From contig JADHYX010000005.1 in the NCBI GenBank assembly GCA_027604685.1, positions 62,001 to 126,000 on the forward strand: a DNA stretch of 64,000 bases, in the 5' to 3' direction. Source of the stretch: Lobulomyces angularis (lineage: Eukaryota; Chytridiomycota; Chytridiomycetes; Lobulomycetales; Lobulomycetaceae). A program made the position numbers and the translations under genes. This document shows, piece by piece, positions 33,452-44,118 of the stretch (positions are counted from its first letter, which is position 1; the number at the start of each line of letters is the position of its first letter). The notes under the pieces were generated by a model that worked only from the letters and a program-made list of their open reading frames with translations, was not told the DNA's origin and did not search any database.

Positions 33452-34397
33452 ATGTCAGAATTTAAATCTATAGAAGATAGAGCAAAATTTATATTGAAAG
33501 CTACATTAATTTCTGGATGTTTGGGTTGCTTTCAAGGGGTAACAATTGCAGCGTTGAAAGGCGAAAGTAAATTTGCTTATGGATTGATGGTAATTTTCTA
33601 TATTAAAGCCAGAAAAAGCATCTTTACTAATAAAATTTAGAATGGATCGAACTGGATAATTATATCATGTCCTTTTTTTAGTAATTTTAATATTTATTGC
33701 TATTTTTAATATTGTACTGAATTATATTTTAGGCATTAGAGAGGCAATTTTATACCGAAAGCATTACAAAAATATAAAAGAGGGTCGATCAAACCTTTTG
33801 TATAAAAGTAAAGATGATGCGATTGCTTCATCTATCAGTGGAATGATTGTCGGTGGTGGACTACTGTATTGGAAAAGTAAATTCCAACTTTTCAATTTTG
33901 TAACCAATTTTTTTATTTGATAGAGGGAAAATATGCCATACCAGCTGGGGTAGTTTTTTTTGGGCTGGGATTTTCAACACTTCAATTTGGATACTCCTTG
34001 TTCAGAGAATATAGATTAAACAAAGCAGTCTCACTTGCAAATATACCCATAGAAGAAGACCTAAAAAAAAAACCATCAATTTTTGAAAATCCGTTCAAAG
34101 ATCACGACAGTTTCGATTTTATGAAAGTAGAGGAGGCATCGGATCCTGTCAGATATATTATCGAAGGAGCTATTAACATTTTACAGAATACACTAGGTAT
34201 AAATAGAAAAAATACAACATTTTTCTTAATTTATTTTTATTTCTTAACTAATGAAAGGTAAATTTCCGGACTGGCTATCTCCTGTTGCCAATGCATTAGA
34301 CCCTGTGTATCGTAGTAAATTAAATACCAGAATTTATATATTAGAAACACAAATAAAAGAATTAGAGGCAAAAATTAAAAATGCGAAAAAGATTTAA
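33452..34397 (+). CDS. Small multi-pass membrane protein, possibly Tim17/Tim22/Tim23-like
   Basis: Five exons. A short N-terminus is followed by Gly-rich membrane segments: ISGCLGCFQGVTIAALKGES, a middle exon NGSNWIIISCPFFS, DDAIASSISGMIVGGGLLYW, and AIPAGVVFFGLGFSTLQFGY. Gly-rich small-residue helices ending in short loops are the pattern of the Tim17/22/23 superfamily, but the full signature is not clear. The C-terminus is hydrophilic with a PDWLSPVANALDPVY block and a coiled coil (RIYILETQIKELEAKIKNAK). TAA at 34395-34397. Mitochondrial location is inference. Exon 2 (33642-33680s) was found by the need to keep the frame into SIREAILYRKHYKNIKEG. Confidence 0.65.
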
Positions 34398-34586
34398 AGT
34401 TGCATAAAGGATACATTGGGTTTCTTATATTTAGAAAGTTAAAACTAGATTAATTTGAAGAAAGTACTCTAAAATAAATTATTTCGTTTAATTAAACTAT
34501 TTAAAGGAGATTGTTGCTATTTACCAACTGCATCAAAATATGTTGAAGTTAATTTTTTATAAAAAAAAAAAAAAAAAAAAAAAGTT

Positions 34587-35770
34587 TCAAAATAAAAATG
34601 TTGGAAAATCAGGATCAAATAAATTTTTCCACATTAATTCAATAAACAACAACTTAAAAAACAACCCTGAACATAAAACCAACAAACAAAGGACAAAATC
34701 TTGCTTTCCATTTAAATTAAAAAAGATTTTTAAACTTTGAAAGTTACATATGAAGCAAAATACTGAAATTACTTTTAATTGCAATTCAATTTCTAAAAAG
34801 TAAGTGGTAGTGTCACTTTTTTGATATTTGGAACTGTCATTGGGAGATAAATTGTTGTATTCGTTGTTGTTACTGAATGCCCAGATTATTGGTAAAATTG
34901 GTATAAACTTCCCTAAGTTTGATAAAATCAGCGTCATTACTGTCCTGTTTTGCCTAACAATACAAGTAAGAAGTTTTTTATTTTCATTAGCATATTTATT
35001 TATACATTTCCTTTGATTTATTTAATTTTGCCAAGAATAATATTAGAGATATTCCAAAATGCCAGAACAGTGTTTCTAAATGGAAAAAATTAAAAAAAAA
35101 ACCAATTATTACCAAGAAAACATAAAATAAACATATACAAATACTGCCAACCCAAATCTGGTACAAAAAACTTTAAATCAGTTTTAAACTCTTTACCAAC
35201 AATAATATTCCAAAAATATAGATTAAATAAACCAATATTATTATAAAAGCTAGGGTTCAACAGTATTAAAGGCTCCTTTTTGTATTCTTTTTCAAACTTG
35301 AACCATTTTACATAAACATCAAACAACACCAAAACAAATCCTAATCGTATTATTACAGTCTGTTTAAAAAATATTTTTTTTTTTAAAGTCAATTTAATTT
35401 TTCTAATTCATCATACATTCCATCCATTTTCAGAAAATTTTAATCTATTAAACAAAATATGACCTAAATGGATTGTGAAAAATTGTGAAAAAAAACAACA
35501 AAAAAAAAATTATTAACTTTATACAAGAAAAATTTTTAAATACGATAAGCCTGAGGTTTCAACAACACCAAATCTGTAAAAACTATTATTAAGTCGTACT
35601 CTAGGTACTTATCCTTAAATCTATGACACACTTCACATTTTTCTAACCTTAAATTTACTGGGCCGTAAGAGGTATACAATGAATTTACTCTTTTTTTTTT
35701 TTTTGTAATCAGAAACAACGATTAATGGTATTTACCCAGTTCCACACTCAATGCAAACCTTTTTTAACAT
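34587..35770 (-). CDS. ARV1: ARV1 lipid/sterol homeostasis protein
   Basis: Five or six exons (ATG at 35770). The N-terminal ARV1 homology domain is diagnostic: zinc-binding CIECG (residues ~6-10) and CEVCHRFKDKYLEYD, followed by LKPQAYRHILFNRL. Several membrane helices follow: RLGFVLVLFDVYVKW, WQYLYMFILCFL, TLFWHFGISLILFLAKL, LILSNLGKFIPILPIIWAFS and a C-terminal pair. ARV1 acts in the ER in sterol and sphingolipid handling and GPI-anchor synthesis. The first intron (gtaaataccatt...aaaag) contains a poly-A tract. The gene is convergent with the small membrane gene to its left. Confidence 0.92.
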
Positions 35771-36087
35771 TTTTTTAAGAAAACCCTCGAAAAATTTGAT
35801 AATACAGAAAAAGAGGCATTCAGTAAAAGAAAATAATTTAGAATTCTTCTTCAAAAAGTTTATTTTTTTAACTGTTTCTACCTTAATTTAAATATAATTG
35901 TGGACAGTTAAAAAAATATTAATTGACATTTAACACGCAGTATTTTTTTAGTCAATTCTTTTTCATTGTGATACGAGAAAAAAATTTTAACAAGTTATTA
36001 AAAAAATTTTTATTAAACAATATTGTCCTTTGATAACTTTTTTTTTAATTTCTTTACTTAATCTTATTACAGTTTTGAAGTAAAGAA
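35771..36087. other. Divergent promoter region, ARV1 / SCD6
   Basis: AT-rich spacer between start codons of two divergent genes. No further feature. Confidence 0.5.
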
Positions 36088-37986
36088 ATGAGTGGTATGT
36101 ACTTGGGATCTACGATCAGCTTGATAAGCAAAAGCGACATAAGATATGTTGGAGTTTTACACAGTATAAACCAAGCAGAATCTACTGTTTCCCTTGGTCA
36201 AGGTGAGTTTATTTATGGAGAGCTGTTTATTTAAATTTTTTTTAGTGAAATCTCATGGAACAGAAGGTAGGAGAAGTGGTCTAGATGAAATCCCTGCCAA
36301 TGATAAAATATTTGAATATATAGTGTTTAGAGGAAGTGATATCAAGGACCTGCATGTGGTCACAGCTCCAGTACAAGCGCAATCCCAGGTCCCTAATGAT
36401 CCAGCAATTTTAACAGTAAGTGTTAAACACCATTTGTTGTTTTTTTTGTAATTTTTTTTAGACACAACCTCCTCCTTCTGAGCAGGGGCAACCATCATAT
36501 TTTAATAACAGTAATCTTCCTTTACCACATAACACGATGAGTCAACCATACCTACCTCCTGGAATGAACAATTACATGTTACAACAAGCTCAACAACAAC
36601 AAGCGATGTTTTTTCAACAGCAACAGCAAAATTTTTGGCAACAACAACAACAACAACAGCACTCTAACAACGTAATTTATATCAAAATTAGTGTTTTAAT
36701 TCAACTTTTCATTTTTTTAACCATTTTTTTTATCAGGCCGTGCCTGCCTTTTCAGCGCAGCAAACATTGCCAACTCAAAATGCATCACAACAGCAAGCAC
36801 CTAATTCAACTTCCCCGACTTCCACTCCTATTAAAACCGAAAATTTGGAGGAAGGTAGCACCGAAAAGTTAAATAATGATCTAATGAAGTTAAATTTAAA
36901 TTCTTCCAGTAAAAAATCTACTACTGGTTCCACATTCGTAACCGAAAATAACCTTGTAGTGAAGAAGGAGAAAAAAAATGTAGAGAGTACTATTAATCCA
37001 CGCAGTGCGTCCCCTGCTTATAAAAATGTTACTGCAGAGGATTCGTTTGGACAATCAGGCATTGACAATGAAAAGCCACCTGCTGGTGAAATTGAATGAC
37101 TTAATTTTGTTAACTTTTCTTTTCTTTTATGAACTCAGAAAAAAGAGGTTTGTACGAAAAACAAAACTTAAGTGCTGCTGAAAGTTTGCCAGGTTTTACT
37201 TAAACTTTTTTTTTTTTTTAATTTGAAATAAAAGCCTCCAAAACGCCAAAGCATCAACACGGACAACGGCAAAATGGACATCATGAACAGGGTCAAATGA
37301 ATAATTATAGAGGAAATAACCGTAAGTCTGGTATTCATCAAAATGGTGATTATGAGAACAATAATTTTCGAGGTGGCAGAGGAAGAGGTTTGAACTAATT
37401 TAGAAAATATCAAATTTAACATACCAAAATAAAAAGGTAGGGGTAATTACGCCAATGCCAGTAGGGGAAACAATGTCTCTAAAATTACAGTACCAGATTC
37501 AGATTTTGATTTTGAATCCGCCAATGCCAAGTTTGAAAAAAATAAACTGAACGAAAATGAACCTAGTGAAGATGACAATGAACACCATGAAGCAGATTCC
37601 CCGAAAGAAATGTATTACGAAAAGTCTAGCTTTTTTGATAATATTTCATGCGAAGCAAAAGAAAAAGCGGAAGGTGGAAATAACAGGTAAGCTTTTATAC
37701 AGTTTTTTATTGTATTGTTTATAGAAATTCTAGAGTAAAACAATTTGAAGAAAGGCGATTGAATTTGGAGACATTTGGACAGACTGGTGCGAGAAGAGGA
37801 GGATATAACCGTGGAAGAGGTAGAGGTAGAGGTGGAAACTATAAAAACAATAGTAATTATGTAAGTGGGAGAGGAAACTCAAATTACAGAGGAAATAATT
37901 ATCGACATAATTACAACAATTATCGAAATGATAATGATGGTATTCCTAGACAACAAAATAATGTCGTATCAAATGAAACCAGCTAA
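36088..37986 (+). CDS. SCD6: LSM14/Scd6 family translational repressor
   Basis: Seven or eight exons. An N-terminal LSm14 domain (GMYLGSTISLISKSDIRYVG, ~residues 2-80, ending in VFRGSDIKDLHVV) is followed by a Gln-rich linker (AMFFQQQQQNFWQQQQQQQH). Then come RGG/RGN stretches, an FDF motif (DFDFESANAKFEKNK), the FFD box (YYEKSSFFDNISCEAKEK), the TFG box (RRLNLETFGQTGARRGGY) and a final RGG tail. This order is exactly that of Scd6/Trailer hitch/LSM14, which binds eIF4G and Dhh1/DDX6 in P-bodies. The Q-rich and RGG parts suit condensate formation. The acceptor before TCG/PASK was set to keep frame between PAEKRGLYEKQN and TPKHQHGQ. Confidence 0.94.
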
Positions 37987-38209
37987 AAAATTAATTTTTC
38001 AAAAATTTTTTTTTTACTCCAAAATGTGCTTTAATTACTCTTTTTTAATTTAGATTCAATGTAAAAATTTATAGCAAACTTAATTTTTATTTAAATGAAA
38101 ATTTGATTTGTTCTAATATTAAACCTAGTAACATTTGTAAATATTTAAAATTAATATTGTGTTAACAAATATTTTGGTTACACAATATATTCTTTTATGA
38201 AATATCTTC

Positions 38210-38572
38210 ATGTCATTTATATTAAGTGGAAGTAGAGGTTCGTTTTTTTTCTCGTAATTTTTATCGATCAATTCAATACATGATCATTTAATATTTAAAA
38301 AAACTGTCTTGTAGCATCAAAATTTACGCTGTTAGGATCCTTTTTTTTCACAGCAACAACAATTTTTACTGTTTATTATATTAAAGAAATAGAATTTACA
38401 GCAAGAAGAATGGTGCATATGTTACAATTATGTTAAAATCTAAAAGTTCTTTTTTTTGAAATAGGGCTTGCTAAGGGATGAAAATAGGTCAAAAAGATTG
38501 GAAAACATTTTAGATCAAGAAAAGCAAGATCGAATTAGGGAAGAATATGAAAACTTGAATAAAAAATCTTGA
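38210..38572 (+). CDS. PET117: Pet117, cytochrome c oxidase assembly factor
   Basis: A small three-exon gene: ATG at 38210, introns gttcgttt...cttgtag and gtgcatat...gaaatag, TGA at 38570-38572; about 77 residues. The product has SRASKFTLLGSFFFTATTIF, close to the Pet117 start (SRASK followed by one membrane helix with TAAT), then IKEIEFTARRMGLLRDENRS and a charged helical tail. Pet117 is an inner-membrane factor needed with Cox15 for haem A synthesis and complex IV assembly, so the cell makes a haem-aa3 oxidase. Confidence 0.85.
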
Positions 38573-39204
38573 AAAAATTTTTTTTTCTAATCAATTATTA
38601 TTCTATTCAAACACATTTAAGACCTAGAAATTTACTGTTTTAGTAAATATCATCCAATATTTTTTTTTTTTTTCCTCATTATTATGTTACTTTAATTTTT
38701 GTTCATTTTTATTTTAATTTATTTATATAATTATTTAGTTCTTCTTCTTTAAAGTTGAATTGACGATACCATACCGATTTAAAAATAAATTTGAAAGGAG
38801 TATTAACAATACAAAAAAATAAAATTGAAACTAAAAAAATTACAGCTATAATTGAGATATTCAAAAATTATGCAGTTGAGAATTAAAAAAATAATGAAAA
38901 TTCGGATTGATATCAAATTACTAAAATTATGTAAAAATCAGTATCCGATGGATATGATTTTTGCATCATCTGATTATTTTTCATGATTCCTTATTTTTAG
39001 TCTTTTCATAAGTTCAGACCATTTATGATATTCTGTAACTAAATGCTGATGATATTTGTGGTAAAAAAAATGGAAACCCAGTATGAAGAGGGTATATAGA
39101 AATGAATTCTATTCAATAATTAAAAAGTTTAAAAGAAAAACAATATCATTTAAGAGATAAAGGCGATTTAAATTATCTATTGTTTAAGTAAATTAAATAA
39201 TGCT
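38573..39204. other. Convergent flank of PET117 and the PQ-loop gene
   Basis: AT-rich, with many poly-T runs. No gene recognised on either strand. Confidence 0.55.
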
Positions 39205-40630
39205 TTAACTGGTAATAATAATTAGTTTATTTTTTTTCAGCTTATCATTTTTCCGATATAAATAAAACTGAAAAACAATTATCGAATCAAAAATTATTGC
39301 AAAGCTTGACATCAAAATCCATGGCAGATTATGTAAAATGTATGAATATTCTGTCGAGTTAAATAAAATGGACTAAAAATTTGTTAAAATTAATAACATC
39401 AGTTAGTGAGGAAAATATAATTAAATCCCTACCATTATGTACAAAAAATTTGCAATTAAACTAAAAAAAAACATTTTAAAGTTTAGTCCTTGTATCGATT
39501 TTCTTTTTAAATTTAAAAATATTTGAGGAATTCGCCCTCCAAAACCTTGAAAAAAAATAAATGAAGTTTAAAAAAAAAGTTAAATAAGGAAGTTTGTTTT
39601 TTTTTTTTTTTTTTTTTACTATATAAGCCCATGGAGATATAACCGAGAACAATGGCAGTAATTTCTTGACGTGTTTCATTTGCGAAATCGTAGCCTCCCT
39701 CATATCTCGAAAACAATCTGGTCTTGTTATTTATCACAAATTTATTTTGGTCTGAAGATAGATTAAGCTTGGTTGAAAAATACAATAACATTCCAATAGC
39801 ATAAACATTTGAAAATCGTCGCTGAACTTTTCTTACTGGACTATGTTCAGTAGCAGTTTCAGAACCTGACGAATTTGTGACTTTATTTTTGGAGTTTGTG
39901 TTGCTAACGGAGTTTCCTCTTACTTTTACACTGCGTGGACTCCTTATAATATTTTTTTCTAATCTGCTTTCTCTAGAGTCGGGAAAGTTATCCGCGTTTT
40001 CGCTTCCAACACTATTCCTTGGTGAAGAAAGGCTAACCGATAATCTCTTTAAGGATCCATAGACAACCTCATGTAATTGAGGGCCGTTATAAAATAAGTA
40101 AGATCCAAATGAATTATCAAATTCATCTTCTACCACCGCTTCCTCTGGAATATTTTTTTCAAGGGAAGGTATTGTAGGAAAAGTAGTTTGAACTGGTGTA
40201 TTTACAGCAGTCTCTGGTTTATTTATCATTAACTTCCTAGTTTTTCTACTATTTCTGCCGTAGTAAAAATGCTGTCCTAAAAATATTGCATCCAATGTAA
40301 AAAAGACTATAGCCTGAAGTACAACAGTAAAAATTGACTAGATTATCAATAATTTTATTAATTTAGTATTTTAGTCATCAGGTTCTTACAAAATTCAATA
40401 TTGCACCGGTAACGCTCATTATGTCCCCAATTAGCCAACAAAATGGCATATATAATGATATTCCTGCCTAACAAAAAAAAAAAAACCTTTAAGAATTCAA
40501 AAAATTTTTTGTATGATATTACCACAGATTTATATTTATAATTTCGAAGTAAAGTTGGTATATATAAAACAAAGAAAAATACAACGGAAACATAACCGCA
40601 CACTTGACCTAGTATCTGAATCCATTCCAT
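39205..40630 (-). CDS. YPQ1: PQ-loop (SLC66/Ypq-type) vacuolar amino-acid transporter
   Basis: About five exons (ATG 40630; TAA 39205-39207). The first PQ-like repeat is FVLYIPTLLRNYKYKSVV followed by GISLYMPFCWLIGDIMSVTG, with Pro but no Gln in the PQ position. After a long loop of ~170 residues (Ser/Asn-rich, cytosolic/vacuolar), the second repeat reads GYISMGLYSFGGRIPQIFLN followed by LKRKSIQGLNFKMFFFSLIA, with a perfect PQ. The last helices are YILHNLPWILMSSFAIIFDS and VFQFYLYRK, matching the PQLC2/Ypq C-terminus (nlPWllgs...D). These proteins export cationic amino acids or cystine from lysosomes/vacuoles. The long central loop is larger than usual. Confidence 0.87.
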
Positions 40631-41147
40631 TGAAGTAACAAAAGATACACTAATTTATAACTTTTTTATTTCCGGTCTCTAGAATTTTTCTTACTTCCAA
40701 TATTTCAATTTTGATTGGCTTATTTTAAAAACAAAAAAAAAATATAGAAAAAAAAACTGTTTTTAGGTCAATTCCTTTCTAAATAGGATACAGAAAAGGA
40801 TATAAAAAAGTTTTTTCATAGTCTAAACTAGAAAAGAGGTTTATTAATTTGAAAATGGATATTATGAATTTTTCAATCATAGTACTTGAATTGTATAAAA
40901 TTTTCAGAAATTTTTACATACCACACTATAAAATGGGGCTAAACGAACTGATGGAAGAAAATTATTAGGTTTTGCTGCCTGTGAAAATTGAATATTATTA
41001 CAATAAAAAATTTAGTGACGGGATTACATGCACCTACAATGTAACTGTAAGTTTCTGCAATTTTACAACAGTGGCGCAGCACTATAGACTGATTGGTTAA
41101 CCATAAAAAAAATTAAATTATATTATTTCTGCAAAATAATCCATTAA
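40631..41147. other. Divergent promoter region with an orphan exon-like stretch
   Basis: Between the PQ-loop gene and the kinase. A minus-strand stretch near 40922-40982, bounded by an acceptor (ttttcacag) and donor (gtatgt), would encode about AAKPNNFLPSVRLAPFYSV. No partner exons could be fixed, so no gene is called. Confidence 0.4.
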
Positions 41148-43865
41148 ATGGATTTTAAAGCAGCACCTGCTCAAAGGGAAGAAGTTTCAAATTCTTATTC
41201 CCTATCATTAATTGCAGAAATGTGTTCTGAAAAACTTAAGTTTGAAGAACCAATATCTGCAGTCAAAGTAGAATTAAATTTCAACCCAATATCTTGTGAA
41301 TTAGAAATTTTGGAGAATAGAGAAAATTTAATTGAAGTATTAAAGTTATCAAACCCAAAATTGCCACTGAAAGAATTAACTTCTACTGTACTAACTAAGA
41401 AAGCTGCTACTACCGTCAGAAACGGTTCTTCATCAGAACCAGACTCTTTAAAAGAAGTTAAGAGGGAGATTTCCCCGTCTACAGAGCGGAAAAGTATGGA
41501 AGATACTGAAAATGTGCTTGAAGCAAAAAATGCAGACGTAGTTTTACCATTAAAAATCGTGTTTTCACCACTATTAACTGCAACTGAAGAAACCATTTCA
41601 GCAGAACCAAAACCTTTAGAAAAAATAGTAAGAAAGTTTGAAGTGAATTCTACGCTGGATATTACAGAAAATAAAGAAAACATCAAAGGTTTAAAAAAAT
41701 CAACCTCAAACCTTTACTTCGAGAGAGTATCATCTTCAGCACAATTAACAAAAGAAAGATCAGAACCTGAAAATAAAAATCCAAGAAAAAGAAGTAGCAC
41801 TCTAGCCAATGTGCCAAGAATAAAAACAGAAAATATCTCCACTCCAAATACCAAAAATAACATTTTTCATTGGTCAAAAAAAGTTGATAATGAGGAACCC
41901 AAAGGCTTCTTAAGTAAAAGCAATAATGGCAGTAAAACCAACTTAGGATCTAGTTTGAAAAGAAGCGCAAGCAATAGCATAAATTTTTCATCATCAAAAA
42001 ATTTATCCCCACTGTTAGATCTAGGGTTACCAAATAGAAAATCTTCGTCTCTAATACATCGTCTTTTTCAATTCACAAATCATGACAGCAACTCCACTTC
42101 AAACGACAGTTACAAAATAAAAACAAATCTTGGAGCTGAAACTGAAGTGCTTCATTTTCCTGGTTTTTCAATTGCAGATCCCATTACACCAGATCATAAT
42201 AATTTAAACAAATCTGAAGCACTATACGCATCAAGGACAAACTCAACTTTATCTAAGTTTTTCCACTTTAATGTTTCTAACACGACACCAACTTCCCCGG
42301 CCCTTACTGCAAGTCCTAGAGGATCTGCCGACAATTTACAGGACACTATGTTACTTTTATCAACCGGTGCGTCCTCTTCTGTTACGCCAATACAGTCAGT
42401 ACCATCTACTAAAATCCACGAGGAAGAAAATATACTAACACCTATAATTCAAAAATTTAATGTCCTTAAAAGCCATAAATTTCATAACCTCGAGGAAAAT
42501 ACATTTTTTAAGGATGTTTTAACCTCTTTGCACATAAAAGCCAATCATAAAGATAAAGAGAAAGATAAGGACGAGGAAAGCAAGAATAATACTGGAATTT
42601 CTCTATCCAGATCTGTAAGCATGGAAAAATTGAACTATGGAATAAGAGATGAAGTATTGGGTAAAGGGGCTAATGCTACAGTAAAATTGGTATGTGGCAT
42701 TATTTGAAATACACGCTAAACAAAAATTTTAGGCACATCAGAAAATTATGAACATTGAAAAACTGTATGCAGTTAAGGAATTCAGAAAAAGAAGAAAAGA
42801 AGAAACTGAAAGAGAATACGTTAAAAAAGTAATAGGAGAGTTTTGCATTAGGTACGCAGCAATACATAAACTTTATTCATCCAGAATATATACATTCTAG
42901 TTCTAGTTTGCACCATGAAAATGTGATAGTTGTAATTGATCTGATTCAAGATGAAGTATAAATAATTTATTATATTAATGTATATAATCTTAAAATGATC
43001 GCTTTATAGAAAGACCGATGGTGTCAAATTATGGAATATCTGGCAGGAGGGGATTTGTATGGTAGAATTAGTAAAAGAACTTTAACAGACAAGGTTGAGA
43101 TAAATTGCTATTTCAAGCAGCTAATGTGTGGTGTACAATATTTACATTCAGTAGGAGTAGCACATAGGTATTAATGTACCTTATCAAAGAAACCAATTGT
43201 TAAAAAATTATTATGTTTAAAGAGATTTAAAACCAGAAAATCTTTTACTTGACGAAACTGGTAGAATATTGAAGATCACTGATTTCGGTTGCGCTAAAGT
43301 GTTTAAAACTTGTTTTGAAAAAACAAGTAGAACAGTGAAAGGAAAATGTGGATCCGATCCTTATATCGCACCTGAGGAATTTGATGACGATGCAGAATAT
43401 GAAAGCTTGAAAGTTGACATTTGGGCTTGTGGTAACCAAAAAAATTATGAATGACATCTTTAATTGTGTTCAGGTATCATCCTCTTTGCAATGTATCAAA
43501 AAACTGTTCCATGGCACTTGGCAAAGCAGGATGATCATAACTATGCAGCATATACCAAAAAACGCCATTATGAAGGGTATGGATTTTTATCATTTGATAA
43601 GTTACCAGAAGGGCCACGAAGTATCATATACAAACTATTAGAACCGAATCCTAAATTAAGACCATCTACAGCAGAAATATTTGAAAATTATTGGTTTAAT
43701 GCAATATGTTATTGCCATCTGGTGAAAACCGATGAACTAAATAACAGTTGTAATAAATCCTTTTTTGCTAAGTCTGGAAGCCAGCTCGAAGATTTTAACA
43801 ATGAAAAAAGCAATCCTGTTCTAAACGAAGTTAACCACACACATTTAAAATTAGGAGACCATTAA
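41148..43865 (+). CDS. HAL4/HAL5-type serine/threonine protein kinase
   Basis: Six exons. The first encodes a ~500-residue Ser/Thr/Asn-rich, probably disordered N-terminus. The kinase domain then shows the glycine loop LGKGANATVKL, Lys in YAVKEFRKRRKEE, Glu in a long alpha-C, MEYLAGGDLYGRI, catalytic loop HRDLKPENLLL (split by an intron), ITDFGCAKVF, the activation block VKGKCGSDPYIAPEEFDD and DIWACG. GSDPYIAPE is typical of the fungal HAL/NPR kinase group, which tunes plasma-membrane ion and nutrient transporters. The regulation seen is only inference from family. The disordered N-terminus carries many SP and charged sites, as in Hal5 and Npr1. Confidence 0.9.
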
Positions 43866-44118
43866 GTTTTAGTTTTCGTTACTGCAATTTTTTTATATTG
43901 AATTTACATACAATATGTTAGTTACATTCTTTTACATACGCAACTGCTAAAGTGTTAGATATAATAAATATTTAAGTTAAATTTAAAACACATTGATTTT
44001 AAGAGAAAATTATTTTTAAAGATTAATTTTTTTCAGAAACAAGTATATTAAAGTAATTTGAATAAATGTAAAATTTTTTAGTGGGAAAATTTTTTCCCCT
44101 TGAAAACATAATTTTATC

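Noticed and set aside
39230..39365. Plus-strand exon-like frame (YHFSDINKTEKQLSNQ...) with a good acceptor
   Set aside because: The opposite strand reads the conserved C-terminus of the PQ-loop transporter (NLPWILMSSFAIIFDS), so the plus frame is antisense chance.
41195..41686. 163-codon minus-strand ORF
   Set aside because: Shadow of the low-complexity Ser/Glu-rich first exon of the kinase.
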